In this document: piece after piece, positions 9,505-21,900 of the stretch | How positions within the stretch are numbered: position 1 is the stretch's first letter | Layout: each line of letters starts with the position of its first letter | Translations under genes and position numbers: made by a program | Assembly: GCA_000818945.1 (NCBI GenBank) | Contig: KN805442.1 | Location: 16,712-80,711 of the forward strand | Direction: 5' to 3' | Length of the DNA stretch: 64,000 nucleotides | DNA from: Schizochytrium sp. CCTCC M209059 | Taxonomy: Eukaryota; Sar; Bigyra; Thraustochytrida; Thraustochytriidae | The notes under the pieces: model-generated | What the model was told of the DNA's origin: nothing | The model's database searches: none | Seen by the model: only the letters and a program-made list of their open reading frames with translations

Positions 9505-12267
9505 ATGTCGCAGACGCCTGAGACTCGCGAGCGGGCGACCTCGCGAGGTCCTGCGCAGCCTACAGACTTTTGTGGGATCTGGCGCGTGAACAACGATGCC
9601 TCGGACTCAATCGATCCCATGCTCAAAGCCATGGGAGTCGGCTGGAAAATCCGCAAGATTGTCATGATGCTCAAGGTCCTACAGCACATCGACGTACACG
9701 AGGAAAACTTTGTGGTGCGCAACATTAGCGAAAACGGCGAAGACAGCACTACGCACATGATCAATGCAGGCGAAAAACTCATTCGTACAAAGCGCGGCGA
9801 TGAGGTCATGGACACATGCACCTTTGACCCCGAGCAGGAGTTCCCGCTTCGCATCGTGGCCGTGCTCCCTCACGGTAAAGGTACTACCGAGGATTTGCGC
9901 AAGATGAATGCCGATGGCTCGGGATTCATGCAACATCTCACCTACAAGTACCCTCCGCACATCGACAAGCCTGACATTCTCATGAAGCGCTTCTTTGTCG
10001 ATGCCAGCAACGATCCGCTTCGCGAACATCTCGAGGCCAGTCGGGCGAAACATGCCCCCAGCGTGCTGGTTAATACCACAGAAGATGTCTCCTCTTCTGC
10101 TCCGACGGACCCGACTGCACCCTCGCCCGCCTCGACACCAAAAAATCAACAAGCATCGCCACCGGCGTCTGCCGTCTCCAGACAGCAGCAAGAAAACCCA
10201 CCGCAAACCATAAAGCCCAAGCCATCGTCGACCCCGTCAGCAGCAGCAGCAGCAGCAGCAGCAGGAGGAGGAGGAGGAGGAGGAGCAGGAGGAGGGGGAA
10301 CAGCAGCAGCTCCCAAGAATACGACGCCTTCTTCCATGTCTCAGGCCAATGGAAAAACAGATGGCGCGAAAAGCCATCAAGGCCCAGAAGCCAAGCTCCA
10401 GGATCTCGCTTCAAACATCACGACGAAAGCACTCGCAGAGCCCACGGCGCAAAGCACAGAGCTTTGGGTGGCATCCATGCTGGCAATTGCAGTTCTCACC
10501 TGCCAATTCTTTGCCTTTGACCAAGAGCAAGATCCTCGAGAAGACTCGCCGTCAATCCTGCCATCACCAGCCCCCTTGCTCGCGGCCCCAGCCTTGTTCG
10601 TGTACGTCGTTGCGCGCGTTCTCGCCACGACCAAGACAGGGCGCGATCTTGCGCTGTACGATGCACGCGCGCGCTGGGCTGCCGTGGTGCTCGCAGTCAC
10701 TGCCTGCACATTGGTGTTCCACTTTATTCGCGCTCGCGAGACGCCCAACCTCGAAATGCGATTTCTCAGGGCTGGCGCCGCCTCTATTGTCATCATGGCA
10801 GTCGTCATTGCTCGGACCCACGCGGGTTTTCCGCCCCAGTCCTCGTCGGACGAAGCTTCGTCAATCACGGCAATTGTACCGCAGTTGATGAGCTCGCTTG
10901 TCACTGCTTCTGAAAAGGTCCTTCCTCTCGGGGCGGGCGCTGCGCTTGCCGCGCTTGCCTCTGCTACAATGCTAGGTGAAACACACCCATGTACCCTCTT
11001 TTGCGCTGGCTTTGCTGCCATGCTAGCTTTTGCATCGTGGTACGCCGATGCCGTGGGCTACGACCGGCAGAAACCGCGACCAGGCACCGGTCTTGGCGCA
11101 GACAATGCGCCGCAAGGTAAGCGCAAGGTACGCGACAAGGAAGGTCATACCTTGAAGGTTTCCGTCGTCGGGAGTCGAGTCGTCGATGACCTATATGCCC
11201 AGTACCGTGTTCGCGTTGAGCATGAGGGTCTGGCCTGGTACGTGTGGCGTCGCTTTAGTCAGTTTGATACGTTGCGTCACGAACTTCGTCGCATGTTTGG
11301 CCATGGTGTCCTCCCACAGCTGCCGGGGAAAACCTGGTTCTCCAGCCTTGATGAGGATTTCCTGCAAACGCGTGTCCACGAGCTGGATGCTTTTATGCAG
11401 GCGCTCATGGACGAGTCGTTGCGAAGACAAGTTTTTAAAGTTGCTGAGACGCGCAAATTTCTTGGCGTTGGCCAGGGTCGCGGCCGCACGCCAGAGGCCC
11501 TCGCCGCTGCAGAAGCCGAGCTCTCAGGTCCACCCAAGGCGACCGCGCAAGAAATGGCAGAGTTTACGAAAATTCTTCAAGGCGCCAACGCGGCCTTTGA
11601 AAAGGCGATCAGCGTCGGTGAAGGGGATGGGTGGACGTTTCTAAAGAATTACAACGGTGTCCAGTGCTACCTCAAGACCGAGCGCGGCCTCACGCACACA
11701 AAGGGCGTTGGCACAATTCGCGCGCCCCCACTTGTGGCTGCAGCATACATGTCAGATCCTGCGCACCGGGATGACTACGACGATCTCTACAAGCGCAGCA
11801 CGCCGCTTCGCGAACTTGATGTAGCGTACTTGCGCAAGGCCTTTAACGACGCTCCCATCGACATTTGCGACGTCCAACATGTAGAGTACAAGTCGCCCTT
11901 TCCCATGGTTGTTACGGCCCGAGATTCGGTCCTTTTAACCTTTCGCCAGATCGACAAAGACGGCACCGTCAAGGTGATCATGGTGTCAGCTCCAGACGCT
12001 CTAAGTCCACCTACGGACAAGTACGTGCGGGCAAAGGTTTTCTCTGCGGGCATCAAGCTCGAGCCCCATCCGACTGAGCCCAACGCGAGTTTGATGAGCA
12101 ATGTTCAAATGATAGACCCGAATGGCTCCATTCCGAGCTGGGTTGTCAAGGCAGTCGCCCCGGAACGAGCGGGCATGTCTGCCAAGGTTGACGCTTGTCT
12201 GAGCGCCCTGTCATCCAAACCGGAACCACTCCCTCTGCCGGACCTGTCGCATCCTCATAAAGACTAA
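9505..12267 (+). CDS. Multi-domain lipid-binding protein: FABP/lipocalin-like, multi-TM, PX and START domains
   Basis: 920 aa from the ATG at 9505; an in-frame ATG at 9286 would add 73 low-complexity residues. Residues about 15-145 resemble a calycin/fatty-acid-binding-protein domain, with FCGIWRVNN then a MLKAMGVGW helix region like the FABP YMKALGVGF motif. A low-complexity linker with poly-Ala and poly-Gly follows (about 195-270). About six hydrophobic segments lie near 318-338, 350-372, 389-410, 421-440, 472-492 and 494-518. Residues about 551-655 match a PX phosphoinositide-binding domain (RFSQFDTLRHEL, LPQLPGKTW). Residues about 683-905 match a START domain (YNGVQCYLKTE, SDPAHRDDYDDLY, FPMVVTARDSVL). 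The design suggests a membrane-anchored lipid sensor or transfer protein acting between membranes. START and PX are firm, the calycin-like domain is tentative and the substrate is unknown. Confidence 0.85.
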   Translation: MSQTPETRERATSRGPAQPTDFCGIWRVNNDASDSIDPMLKAMGVGWKIRKIVMMLKVLQHIDVHEENFVVRNISENGEDSTTHMINAGEKLIRTKRGDEVMDTCTFDPEQEFPLRIVAVLPHGKGTTEDLRKMNADGSGFMQHLTYKYPPHIDKPDILMKRFFVDASNDPLREHLEASRAKHAPSVLVNTTEDVSSSAPTDPTAPSPASTPKNQQASPPASAVSRQQQENPPQTIKPKPSSTPSAAAAAAAAGGGGGGGAGGGGTAAAPKNTTPSSMSQANGKTDGAKSHQGPEAKLQDLASNITTKALAEPTAQSTELWVASMLAIAVLTCQFFAFDQEQDPREDSPSILPSPAPLLAAPALFVYVVARVLATTKTGRDLALYDARARWAAVVLAVTACTLVFHFIRARETPNLEMRFLRAGAASIVIMAVVIARTHAGFPPQSSSDEASSITAIVPQLMSSLVTASEKVLPLGAGAALAALASATMLGETHPCTLFCAGFAAMLAFASWYADAVGYDRQKPRPGTGLGADNAPQGKRKVRDKEGHTLKVSVVGSRVVDDLYAQYRVRVEHEGLAWYVWRRFSQFDTLRHELRRMFGHGVLPQLPGKTWFSSLDEDFLQTRVHELDAFMQALMDESLRRQVFKVAETRKFLGVGQGRGRTPEALAAAEAELSGPPKATAQEMAEFTKILQGANAAFEKAISVGEGDGWTFLKNYNGVQCYLKTERGLTHTKGVGTIRAPPLVAAAYMSDPAHRDDYDDLYKRSTPLRELDVAYLRKAFNDAPIDICDVQHVEYKSPFPMVVTARDSVLLTFRQIDKDGTVKVIMVSAPDALSPPTDKYVRAKVFSAGIKLEPHPTEPNASLMSNVQMIDPNGSIPSWVVKAVAPERAGMSAKVDACLSALSSKPEPLPLPDLSHPHKD

Positions 12268-12905
12268 TTCGTTCGCCCTCACCACTACGCTCTCCTGATC
12301 ATTCATTTCTATACTTGTGGTCGAGCTTGTGGTGCATGGAAATCAAAGAGCTGTAGGTAGACTCGGGGTGCGAAGGTCGTAAAAACTTTTTCATATTAAA
12401 AAAAATAAGAGGAAATAAAGTGTGTACCGTTGTCGAGGACACCGCGGGGACCTCATGACCGTTGAGACTCCTTATATTCAAGTTCAAGCTCTGCTTGGCT
12501 TGGCGTTTTGCGCTTACTGCTGCAATAAGAGACGGCACATGTACGCACAGAGAGAGCGTCGCCTCTGCAAGGCACTTTAGGCACGTGACCTTTGTGGCGT
12601 AGCGTAGAATCGCGGTCACAAGGCCGCGACGAAGTCTCTACATACCGCCGGGCCGTCGCGCCCCAAGCAGGCAGACCTTAGCTTGCTCCGCCCTGCCAAG
12701 GCTAGCTTCAAAAGCACGCGCACGGGGCGCGTGCACGAAGAAGGCGCTTGCATTTTCCTCTCTCGCGCGCGCAACTCCGAGAAAGACCAAGTTTCACACA
12801 TTCATTCGCTCTTTCATTCATCATTCGCTCTTTGCCGGCCAGACGGAGAAGAACGTCAGCGTCGATCCGTCAACGCGTGCGTCTCTGTAGACGTCGCAAA
12901 GGAGC
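12268..12905. other. Intergenic region between the START-PX gene and dynein heavy chain
   Basis: It contains an A-rich stretch near 12398-12420 in the likely 3' UTR of the START-PX gene and a GC-richer leader for dynein. No gene or structured element was recognised. Confidence 0.5.
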
Positions 12906-15900
12906 ATGGAGAGGAAAGGCTCCGATGAGTCGCGTGACGCCGCCGCCGGTGACTCACCCACGAGAATGGCTGCGACATTGAAGAATGCCACTAAAAGCAA
13001 CAATCACGAAGATGAGGACCCCCTTGCGTCCGGCCAAAGCGCCAATGGCGCAGGCCTTACGCAAGAGCAAAAAGAGTCTGAACTCGCGGCGGGCATCGCT
13101 CGCAAGAACAGTCTTTCCTCGCGGCTCTACGCGGGATCTGCAGCGACTTCACACAAAGCGTCGAGCCCTCTCCGCCGCAATGTGGTTGCAAGAGCTTCGC
13201 CTAAAGCGTCGTCATCGCAGCTTGTGCCCAAACAAGGCGCCCTTGGAGTCACAGGGACTGGAACCACTGGGTCTGTTCTGACCGCAAAACCTACGCAAAT
13301 CTCGCGTCCAGATCCGAGCACGGACTCAAAACCTGTCAAGTTCGCCAAGGGCCTTTTGCGTCCTCGCCACGATAAATCTTCCGCACGAGCTGCCCCGGCG
13401 CCTGCGCCAACGCCCGCCTCGGCGAAAACTACGGCGGCAAGCGGGCCAACGACCCTTGCCTCAGTGGCAATGAACTCCATGGGCGTCCTTGGCAAGTCTG
13501 CACAACAGAAAGCGCAGAAGAAGGCTGCCGAGCCCAGTGCCTCCAGCCCCAGCCCCGCCAAAGGCGACATCCCTGCGGATCATGATGCTTCTCCTCACCC
13601 GGTGAGTTTTGCCTCACAGCTCAAGCTCACGCCCAAACAAACCCAAGAGTTTGAGAATGGAGGGTTCTTTTACCTGCGTCCACGAGCCGCCTTTAATAGC
13701 GTGTACGAACTTCGCGTCGTGGACCACAAGAACGTCGACCCCGAAGACTACTTTACCCTGAGCCGCGAGGGCGTCACACACTTTACAGATTCGCAGGCTG
13801 AGTTTACCCCCATGGACCTCTGGGAACACGAATTTCGCATCTTTTCGAAGATGAAGAGTATCTCCTTCTTTGCGAGATTCCGCGTCTGGAAAAACTTTAC
13901 AATGTGGAAGCGCAACGTACGTGGCGCCAAACGCAAAATCGGCAGCGAGGTGCTGCAAAAGCAGCTCTTCATCCTCAACAATCGTTTGCGCGAGTCGCTC
14001 TTGCAGATTCGGCAAATGTGTCTCTCGCTCGGCGCGCGTCGCCTCGTGAGTGCAGACCGTTCCAAGACCTACACGCTCGACGAATTTCGCGAGACACAGC
14101 GAGCCCACCGCGAAAAACTCCAGCTTTCCGTCATTGAGGTCTCTGACGAGATTCGCCGCATCGTCCGCGACGCCTGCGATAATGTTCTCGACGAGTTTCT
14201 TGAGCACAACGAAATCGTCGCTGATCACAAGATGACTTTTATGGAACGCGCCGCTCTTCGTACCGAGTGCAAGAAACTTGCAAAGTTTATCCGTCTCATT
14301 GACTTTCAAATGAATGTGACCCTTGTCGACATGGCGTACTCCTCGGCCCGATCCTTTTCGGAGATCGTTAATCCCAAAGTGCGCCCTAAGCGCATCGTAC
14401 GCCTCGCTGAGGAAAAGAAGAAGGAGATCGTTATCGAAAAGAAAGGCGGCGTCAAGGAAGCCGTACCTCTCTTTTCTGTCGATACTGCCTTTGGCCCGAA
14501 ACCCAAGGCTCCAACCCCCGAGGAGGAAAAGAGAGAGCTCGAAGAAGGTGAGGACGAAGAAGACGGCTACGAGACCCCGGAGGACGAAAGAAACCCGGAA
14601 GAGGAGCCCGAAGATAGGGAAAAGCGTAAAGCCGACGCACGTGACCTGCGTCGACGCCGCAAGTACGCCGCTCCGCTCATTTTGCAGCCCAAATACGCTG
14701 TCTTTGAAGGAGTCATTGAAGAGTCCATCAATGAGGCCGTTGGTGTCCTCACTGCAGCCGATAGACTTCTCACCCACGAAGAGCTCGCGCCGTACACGCA
14801 AGTGGCCAACAAGGAAGGCGAGGCCGCAGGCGGCGAAGGCGGTGGCGACGGCGGTGGCGGAGGGGATGATCTCGAGCTTGACTCTATCATCCTCAATCAA
14901 AAGGAGTTTACCAGTGTCAAGCGCACCATTCTCGACGACCTGCGCGCAGCGGTCGACGAAGCGCTTGAATATGCGCGTGTGTTCGAGCCCTTCCGCGACA
15001 CCTATGAAGAAAATGCTAGCAAACAGCAGAACGAAGTCCAAGAGTTTCGCTCTTTGGAGCTCAACGTTTTTGAGGAGCTCATTGCAAAGTTTAGATACCA
15101 GGAAAACGAGTTCGGTGGCATCCCCATCTCGGCGGATATTGGTATCATGCAGGTCAACTCGCGTGCCTTGAAGAAAATGCTCTTGCCAAGCCCATACAAG
15201 TGCCTCATGGCCATCAAGGAAGTGATTCCAGGGATTATGAACGTCGAGTCAAAGGAGCTGCTCGAGGACATTGCCACGAACATGGCCAAGGCCTCCTTCG
15301 AGCCGACGACCGTGGCGGAGTTCACGACAAAGTGTAAATTCCTTGCCATTGCTGCTGATCTCCTCAAGGACCTCGGCGACCGCTCCAGTCACATTAAACA
15401 ATTCGCGATGATTTTGGAACGCCACAAGTGGCCTGTCCCCGAGCAGGAAGTCGCGCACATGCGCATGATCACGGATCAGCTCAACGACTTGACGTCCACC
15501 GTCGAGGCATGCGAGGCTCGCAAGGAAGAAGACACGGCCAAATTTATCAAACTCATTAGCAGCCAGGTGCCCAAGGTGCAAAAGGACATCACAGCATTGC
15601 GCGAAACCCTCGACCATCCGGGCATCGAAGATGCCGGGGCTGACATGGAGGAGATGGTGACGTACATGACCACGCAAAACGACAAGCTGGAACGCATCCG
15701 CACAGAAATCGAAGTTTTGCAGAGCAATCAGTCCTACCTAGACCTCGAGGTGTCCGAATTCGAGGTTCTCGACGAGGTTGTCCAAGATCTCAAGGTCAAG
15801 TACGATCTTTGGACTGGCATCAAGTCGTGGTCCACGCTCTTGCAGCAATGGATGAACACCGAATTCAAAGACCTCGACGCTGAAGAGATGGACAAGCAGG

Positions 15901-18900
15901 TCAAGGTGCACAACAAGATCGCCTTCAAGGCTATTCGGGGGCTTCCCAACTCGACCTCGGGTCCAAGTCTCAAGGACGCTGTCAATCACGTGCAGATCAC
16001 CCTCCCCGTCATTGTGGCCCTCTGTTCCGACTCTCTGCAGGAGCGGCACTGGAAGAAGATTCACGACCTCGTCGGATACGAGATTAAGAACGTCGAAGGC
16101 TTCACGCTTGGCAAGCTCATGGAGAACCAAATTGGTCAGTTCGAGGAAGAAATCCAAGGCATCGCCGTGGCTGCTGCGCAGGAAATGGTGCTCGAGGCCA
16201 TGTTGACCAAAATCGAGGATGTGTGGCGTACCTCAGAGCTCGAGCTGAAAAACTACAAGGAGCAAAAGGACGTTTACATTCTCGGCAGCGTCGAGGAGAT
16301 CGTGACAAATCTCGACGATTCCCTCGTTACCATCAGCACCATCATGGGATCCCGTTACGTTGCCGGTATCAAGGATGTTGTCGAGTCGTGGCGCAAAAAG
16401 CTCGTCACCTTTCAGGAGACCCTTGACGAGTGGCTTGTCTGCCAACGCGGGTGGATGTACCTTGAGACAATTTTTTCGGCGCCAGATATCCAGCGCCAGC
16501 TCCCGGTTGAGTCCAAAAAGTTCTTTGCGGTGGACACCTTTTGGAAGGCTCACATGAAGCGAACCTCGGACGATCCAAATTCGCTGAAAGCGTGTACGCT
16601 GGCGGGTCTTTGCGACAAATTCAAAAATTGCAACGAGACGCTTGACAAGATTCAAAAGAGTCTCGAGGACTACCTCGAAACCAAGCGCGCGGCCTTTCCG
16701 CGCTTCTACTTTCTTGCAAATGATGAGCTGCTGGAGATTCTCGCGCAGACAAAGGACCCTCAGGCCGTGCAGCCCCATCTGCGCAAGTGCTTTGACGCTT
16801 TAGTGGGACTCGACTTTGGTTCCAAAGCCAACAGTATCGACATTGAGGCAATGATCTCGCCCGAAGGCGAGCGTATTGAGCTCGGTAAGAACTTAAAAGC
16901 TCGTGGTAACGTCGAGGATTGGCTTTCGTCCGTGGAACACCATATGCGTATCTCCTTGCAGAAGCTCATGAAGGTTGGTCTGCTCGACTACCCCACCAAG
17001 GAACGTCGCCATTGGGTTCTCGAACACCCTGGTCAAATTGTCGCCACGGCAGCGCAAATGACGTGGGTACAGGGCACGGAAAGCGCACTGCGCAGCGAAG
17101 ACTCGGAGCACGCGATGGCAGATTGGTATCAGGTAAATCTCGATGAGCTTCAGGCGCTCATTGAGCTCATTCGCGGAGATTTGACCAAGCGTCAACGTCG
17201 CGTCATTGTTGCACTCGTCACCACCGACGTCCACGCTCGTGACATCGTGGAGACGCTCAAGCGAGAGCGCATTTCCGACGTCGGAAACTTCACGTGGCAA
17301 ATGCAGCTGCGCTACTATTGGGATGCTGATGTTGACGATTGCCGTGTGCGGCACTCTGACGCTGTCATTAACTTTGGCTACGAGTACCAGGGATGCACGA
17401 CCCGTCTGGTGATTACACCGCTGACAGATCGATGCTGGATGACCATTACAGGATCATACGGGCTCAAGCTCGGCGCTGCGCCTGCTGGACCTGCCGGGAC
17501 AGGCAAGACAGAGTCCTCGAAGGATCTTGCAAAGGCGCTCGGTGTCCAGTGCATTGTCTTTAACTGCTCGGATCAGATTGACTACAAGATGATGGGTAAA
17601 CTCTTTCGCGGACTCGCCCAGACCGGCGCGTGGACCTGCCTTGACGAGTTTAATCGCATTGACATCGAGGTGCTTTCCGTGGTGGCACAGCAGCTTTTAC
17701 TCTTGCGCCAGGGTCGTCTCGAGGGCAAAGCTCGCATCATGTTTATGGGCGTCGACATTTTACTCAAAGACCATCACGTAATTGTTACCATGAACCCTGG
17801 TTATGCCGGCCGTACGGAGCTGCCTGACAACCTCAAGGTCTGCTTCCGGCCAGTCTCGATGATGGTTCCAGATTATGCTTTGATTGCCGAGATTATGCTC
17901 TTTGCTGAAGGTTTCGGCGATGCCAAGACGCTTTCTCGCAAAATGATCAAACTCTTTCATCTCAGTTCGCAGCAGCTTTCACAGCAGCCTCATTACGATT
18001 ACGGCCTTCGTGCCGTGAAGTCAGTGCTGGTCATGGCAGGTGGTCTCAAGCGCGGCAATCCCGAGGTCAGTGAGGACGTCACCCTCATTCGTGCCCTGCG
18101 CGACTCGAACGTGCCCAAATGTCTTTCCGAAGATCTTCCGCTGTTCTATGCTATTGTCTCGGATTTGTTTCCCGGTGTCGTTGTCCCCACACATGACTAT
18201 GGGCTTTTTCAGGAGGCCATCGAGCAGGAAATCTCCAACATGAACTTGCAGCCTGTTCCCAGCTTTATCACCAAGATCATCCAGCAATTCGACGTCTTCA
18301 ACGTACGCTTCGGAGCTACAATTGTCGGACCCACCGGAGGCGGCAAGACCACGTGCTGGAAGGTGCTTCAGGCTGCAATGAAGAATATGCGCGATCGAGG
18401 CGTTGATGACGAGAGATATCAGTATGCTGAAGCCACCGTGCTCAACCCCAAGTGCATTACGATGGGTGAGCTTTACGGTGAATTCAACGAACTGACGCAA
18501 GAGTGGCATGACGGGCTGGCGTCGACGATCATGCGCAAGGCGGTCAATGACTGCGACGGATCTGACAATGTCAAACGCTGGACCGTTTTCGATGGCCCGA
18601 TCGACGCACTTTGGATCGAGAACATGAACACCGTTCTAGACGACAACATGACGCTCTGTCTGGCGAACGGTGAGCGCATCAAGCTCAAGGTTCAGATGAA
18701 GTGCCTTTTCGAGGTCATGGATCTGGCCGTCGCATCTCCCGCGACTGTATCGCGTCTGGGTGTCATGTACATGGCTCCAGAAGACCTTGGCTGGCGACCA
18801 CTGGTGATCAGCTGGCTTGCCTCGGACGCCTTGCCTGAAGGAACGCCGGCTTATGTTAAAGAGCATCTCTTTGAGGACTTTGACCTTTTTGTTGACGACG

Positions 18901-21900
18901 CGCTGCGTTACATGCGTCGAAACTGCAAGGAGCCCGTCCTTACGCTCAATGGAGACCTGGTCACTGCTCTGTGCAAGCTCTTTGAGTCTCTGCTGCGGCC
19001 CGAAATGGGCGTCAAGCTCTTCGCCAAGGATGCTTCCGCCAATCTCAAAGAAGCCGATGCCAAAAAGCTTGTCGACAAACTCTTCCTTTTCAGTCTCGTT
19101 TGGGCTGTCGGAGGGACGATCAGCTTCGAGGGATGGGACGGCTTCAACGAAATGATTCGAGCGAATTTCGATGGCTCCGACCGTAAGGTGCAGATTCCGC
19201 CCGGTGGCGTTGTCTATGACTACTTTGTCGACATTGAAGGTGACCCGGGGGGGCAATGGAAAAGCTTCGAGGAGATCATTCCGAGCTTCACCTTTGATGC
19301 CTCCGTTCCATACTTTCAGCTCCTCGTGCCCAGCGTCGATACAACACGCTACTCCTACGTGATTCGTCAGCTCATGAAACGAGACCGCCCTGTTTTCCTC
19401 ACCGGTGTCACAGGTACGGGTAAGACCTCAGTGGTGGCAGATACACTTTCTCGCGCGTCTCCGCTGCCCGAGGATGATCCAGAGGGACTCGCGGTCGTCC
19501 CCATCTTTATGAGTTTTTCGGCGCAGACCAGCTCATTTGTCACGCAAAATACAATCGAAGGCAAGCTCGAGAAGAAACGTAAGACGCTGCTTGGCGCACC
19601 AGCGGGACGTCGTGTCGTCATCTTTGTCGATGACGTCAACATGCCACTTGTAGAGGAATACGGCGCGCAGCCCCCTGTGGAGCTGCTTCGTCAGTTTCTC
19701 GACATGAAGGGCTTTTACGACCGCGACAAGCTCTTTTGGAAGGACATTGAGGACACCATGATCATGGTGGCAGCGGCGCCCCCGGGTGGTGGACGCAACC
19801 CCGTCACACCGCGCTTCAAGCGACACTTTAACATCCTTTGCATGCGTCCCGCTTCGAGCAAGACAATGCAGCACATTTTCAGGGCAATTCTCGGTGGCTT
19901 TGCGCAAGCCTTCCCCAACGACGCCTGTCGTGATCTCGTGGCTCCCATCGTCGCCTCCGTCGTTGAGATCTTTGAGCGCATCAGTCTCGAGCTCCTGCCA
20001 ACGCCAGCGAAATCGCACTACACGTTCAATTTGCGAGATGTATCCAAGGTCTTTCAAGGAATTCTCATGACGCCGGCAAAGAAGTGCGCCGAGCCGGACA
20101 CCTTTGCACTTCTTTTTATGCACGAGTCCATGCGCGTCTTCCACGACCGCTTGATTAACATTGAGGACAAGCGATGGTTCACAAACTTGCTGATTGAGCT
20201 GGTGAACCGCCAGCTCAAGCTAAGTATGACCCACGAAAAGGTGTTTGAGAGCGACTGGCCAATCATGTTTTGCGACTTTCTGCGGCCCGGTCTTGCTTTC
20301 GACGAGCGCATGTACGAGGTGGCTAAAGATCAGGCCAAAGTCGAGCAAGTTCTTGAAGACAATCTCGACGAGTACAACATGTCAAATCCAACGCAAATGA
20401 ACCTAGTATTCTTTGGTGACGCCATCGAGCATATCTCTCGCATCGCGCGCATCATCCGACAACCACGCGGTAACGCACTCTTAATCGGCGTCGGTGGTAG
20501 CGGCAAACAGAGCTGTACGCGGCTCGCAAGTTTTATGAGCGACTTTGAGTGCTTCCAGATCGAGCTCGTGCGAGGCTACGGGCTTGGTGAGTTCCACGAG
20601 GACATCAAGGAGCTCATGATCAAAACAGGAGTCAAGGGTCTCAACACGGTCTTTCTCTTTACGGACACGCAGATTGTAGAGGAGGCTTTTCTGGAGGACA
20701 TCAACAACATCCTCAACAGCGGTGAGATTCCGAATCTCTTCCCGCAGGACGAGATGGATCGCATTCTCAACGATATGATTCCCGTGGTCAAGGAGATGGG
20801 CATCCCGGAGACGCGCGAGAACTGCCGGCTTCAGTTTATCGCGCGCGTACGCGATCTCTTGCACATTGTACTATGCATGTCGCCGGTAGGTGACTCGCTG
20901 CGCATTCGCTGCCGTAACTTTCCTTCACTCATCAATTGTACGACCATTGACTGGTACATGGAGTGGCCGCAGTCTGCGCTTCAGTCTGTGGCCCAGCGGT
21001 TTCTTGCAGAGCTCGATGTTACGCCCGAGGTGCGCGAGTCTCTCGTCAGTATTTGCGGCGAGATCCATACGAGTGTCATCGAAATCTCGGAGGAGTTCTT
21101 TGACAAACTGCGAAGGCGTGTGTACACGACACCCAAGTCCTACCTAGATCTGATTGATCTCTACCGCAGCATGCTCGCGGAGAAACGTCAGGAACTCAAG
21201 GTGGTGGAGAAGCGCATGGAGGTGGGTGTGCAGAAGCTCAATGAGACGAACCAGATTGTCGACGATCTCCAGGCCGAGCTGGTCAAGCTGCAGCCTGTCC
21301 TGGTTGTCAAGGCTGCCGAAACAGAGAAGCTGATCGAGCAGGTCAACAAGGATAAGGCAGAAGCTGCCGTGGTTGAGGAACGCGTCGCAAAGGACGAGGC
21401 TGTCGTTAAGGCGCAGGCTGCGGAAGTGGGCGCTGTGCAAGCCGATGCCCAAGCCGATTTGGATGTGGCCATGCCAGCACTAAATGACGCGCTCAAATCA
21501 CTCGACTCCCTTGATAAGAAGGACATTACCGAAATTAAGTCCTTTGCCAAGCCGCCTCCCGCCGTGCAGACAGTCATGGAGGCAATCTGCATTCTCTTTG
21601 GCTCGAAACCGGATTGGGACAACTCCAAAAAGCTACTCAATGATGCCAACTTCATGAAAAATCTCAAAGAGTACGACAAGGACAATATCCCCGCTGCGGC
21701 GCTCAAGAAGATCAAGAAATACGTGGGAATGGAGATCATGCAAGTCGAAAACGTGCGCAAGGTGTCGATTGCAGCTACCTCTTTGTGCATGTTTGTACAT
21801 GCAATGGACATTTATTCCGAGGTGGCAAGGGAGGTGGCGCCCAAAATGGCCAAGCTCAAGGAGATGAATGAGCAGATGGACCAGGCCAACGCTCTTCTCG

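Noticed and set aside
13614..15041. 475-codon frame antisense to the dynein tail
   Set aside because: Shadow of the dynein frame; no conserved motif.
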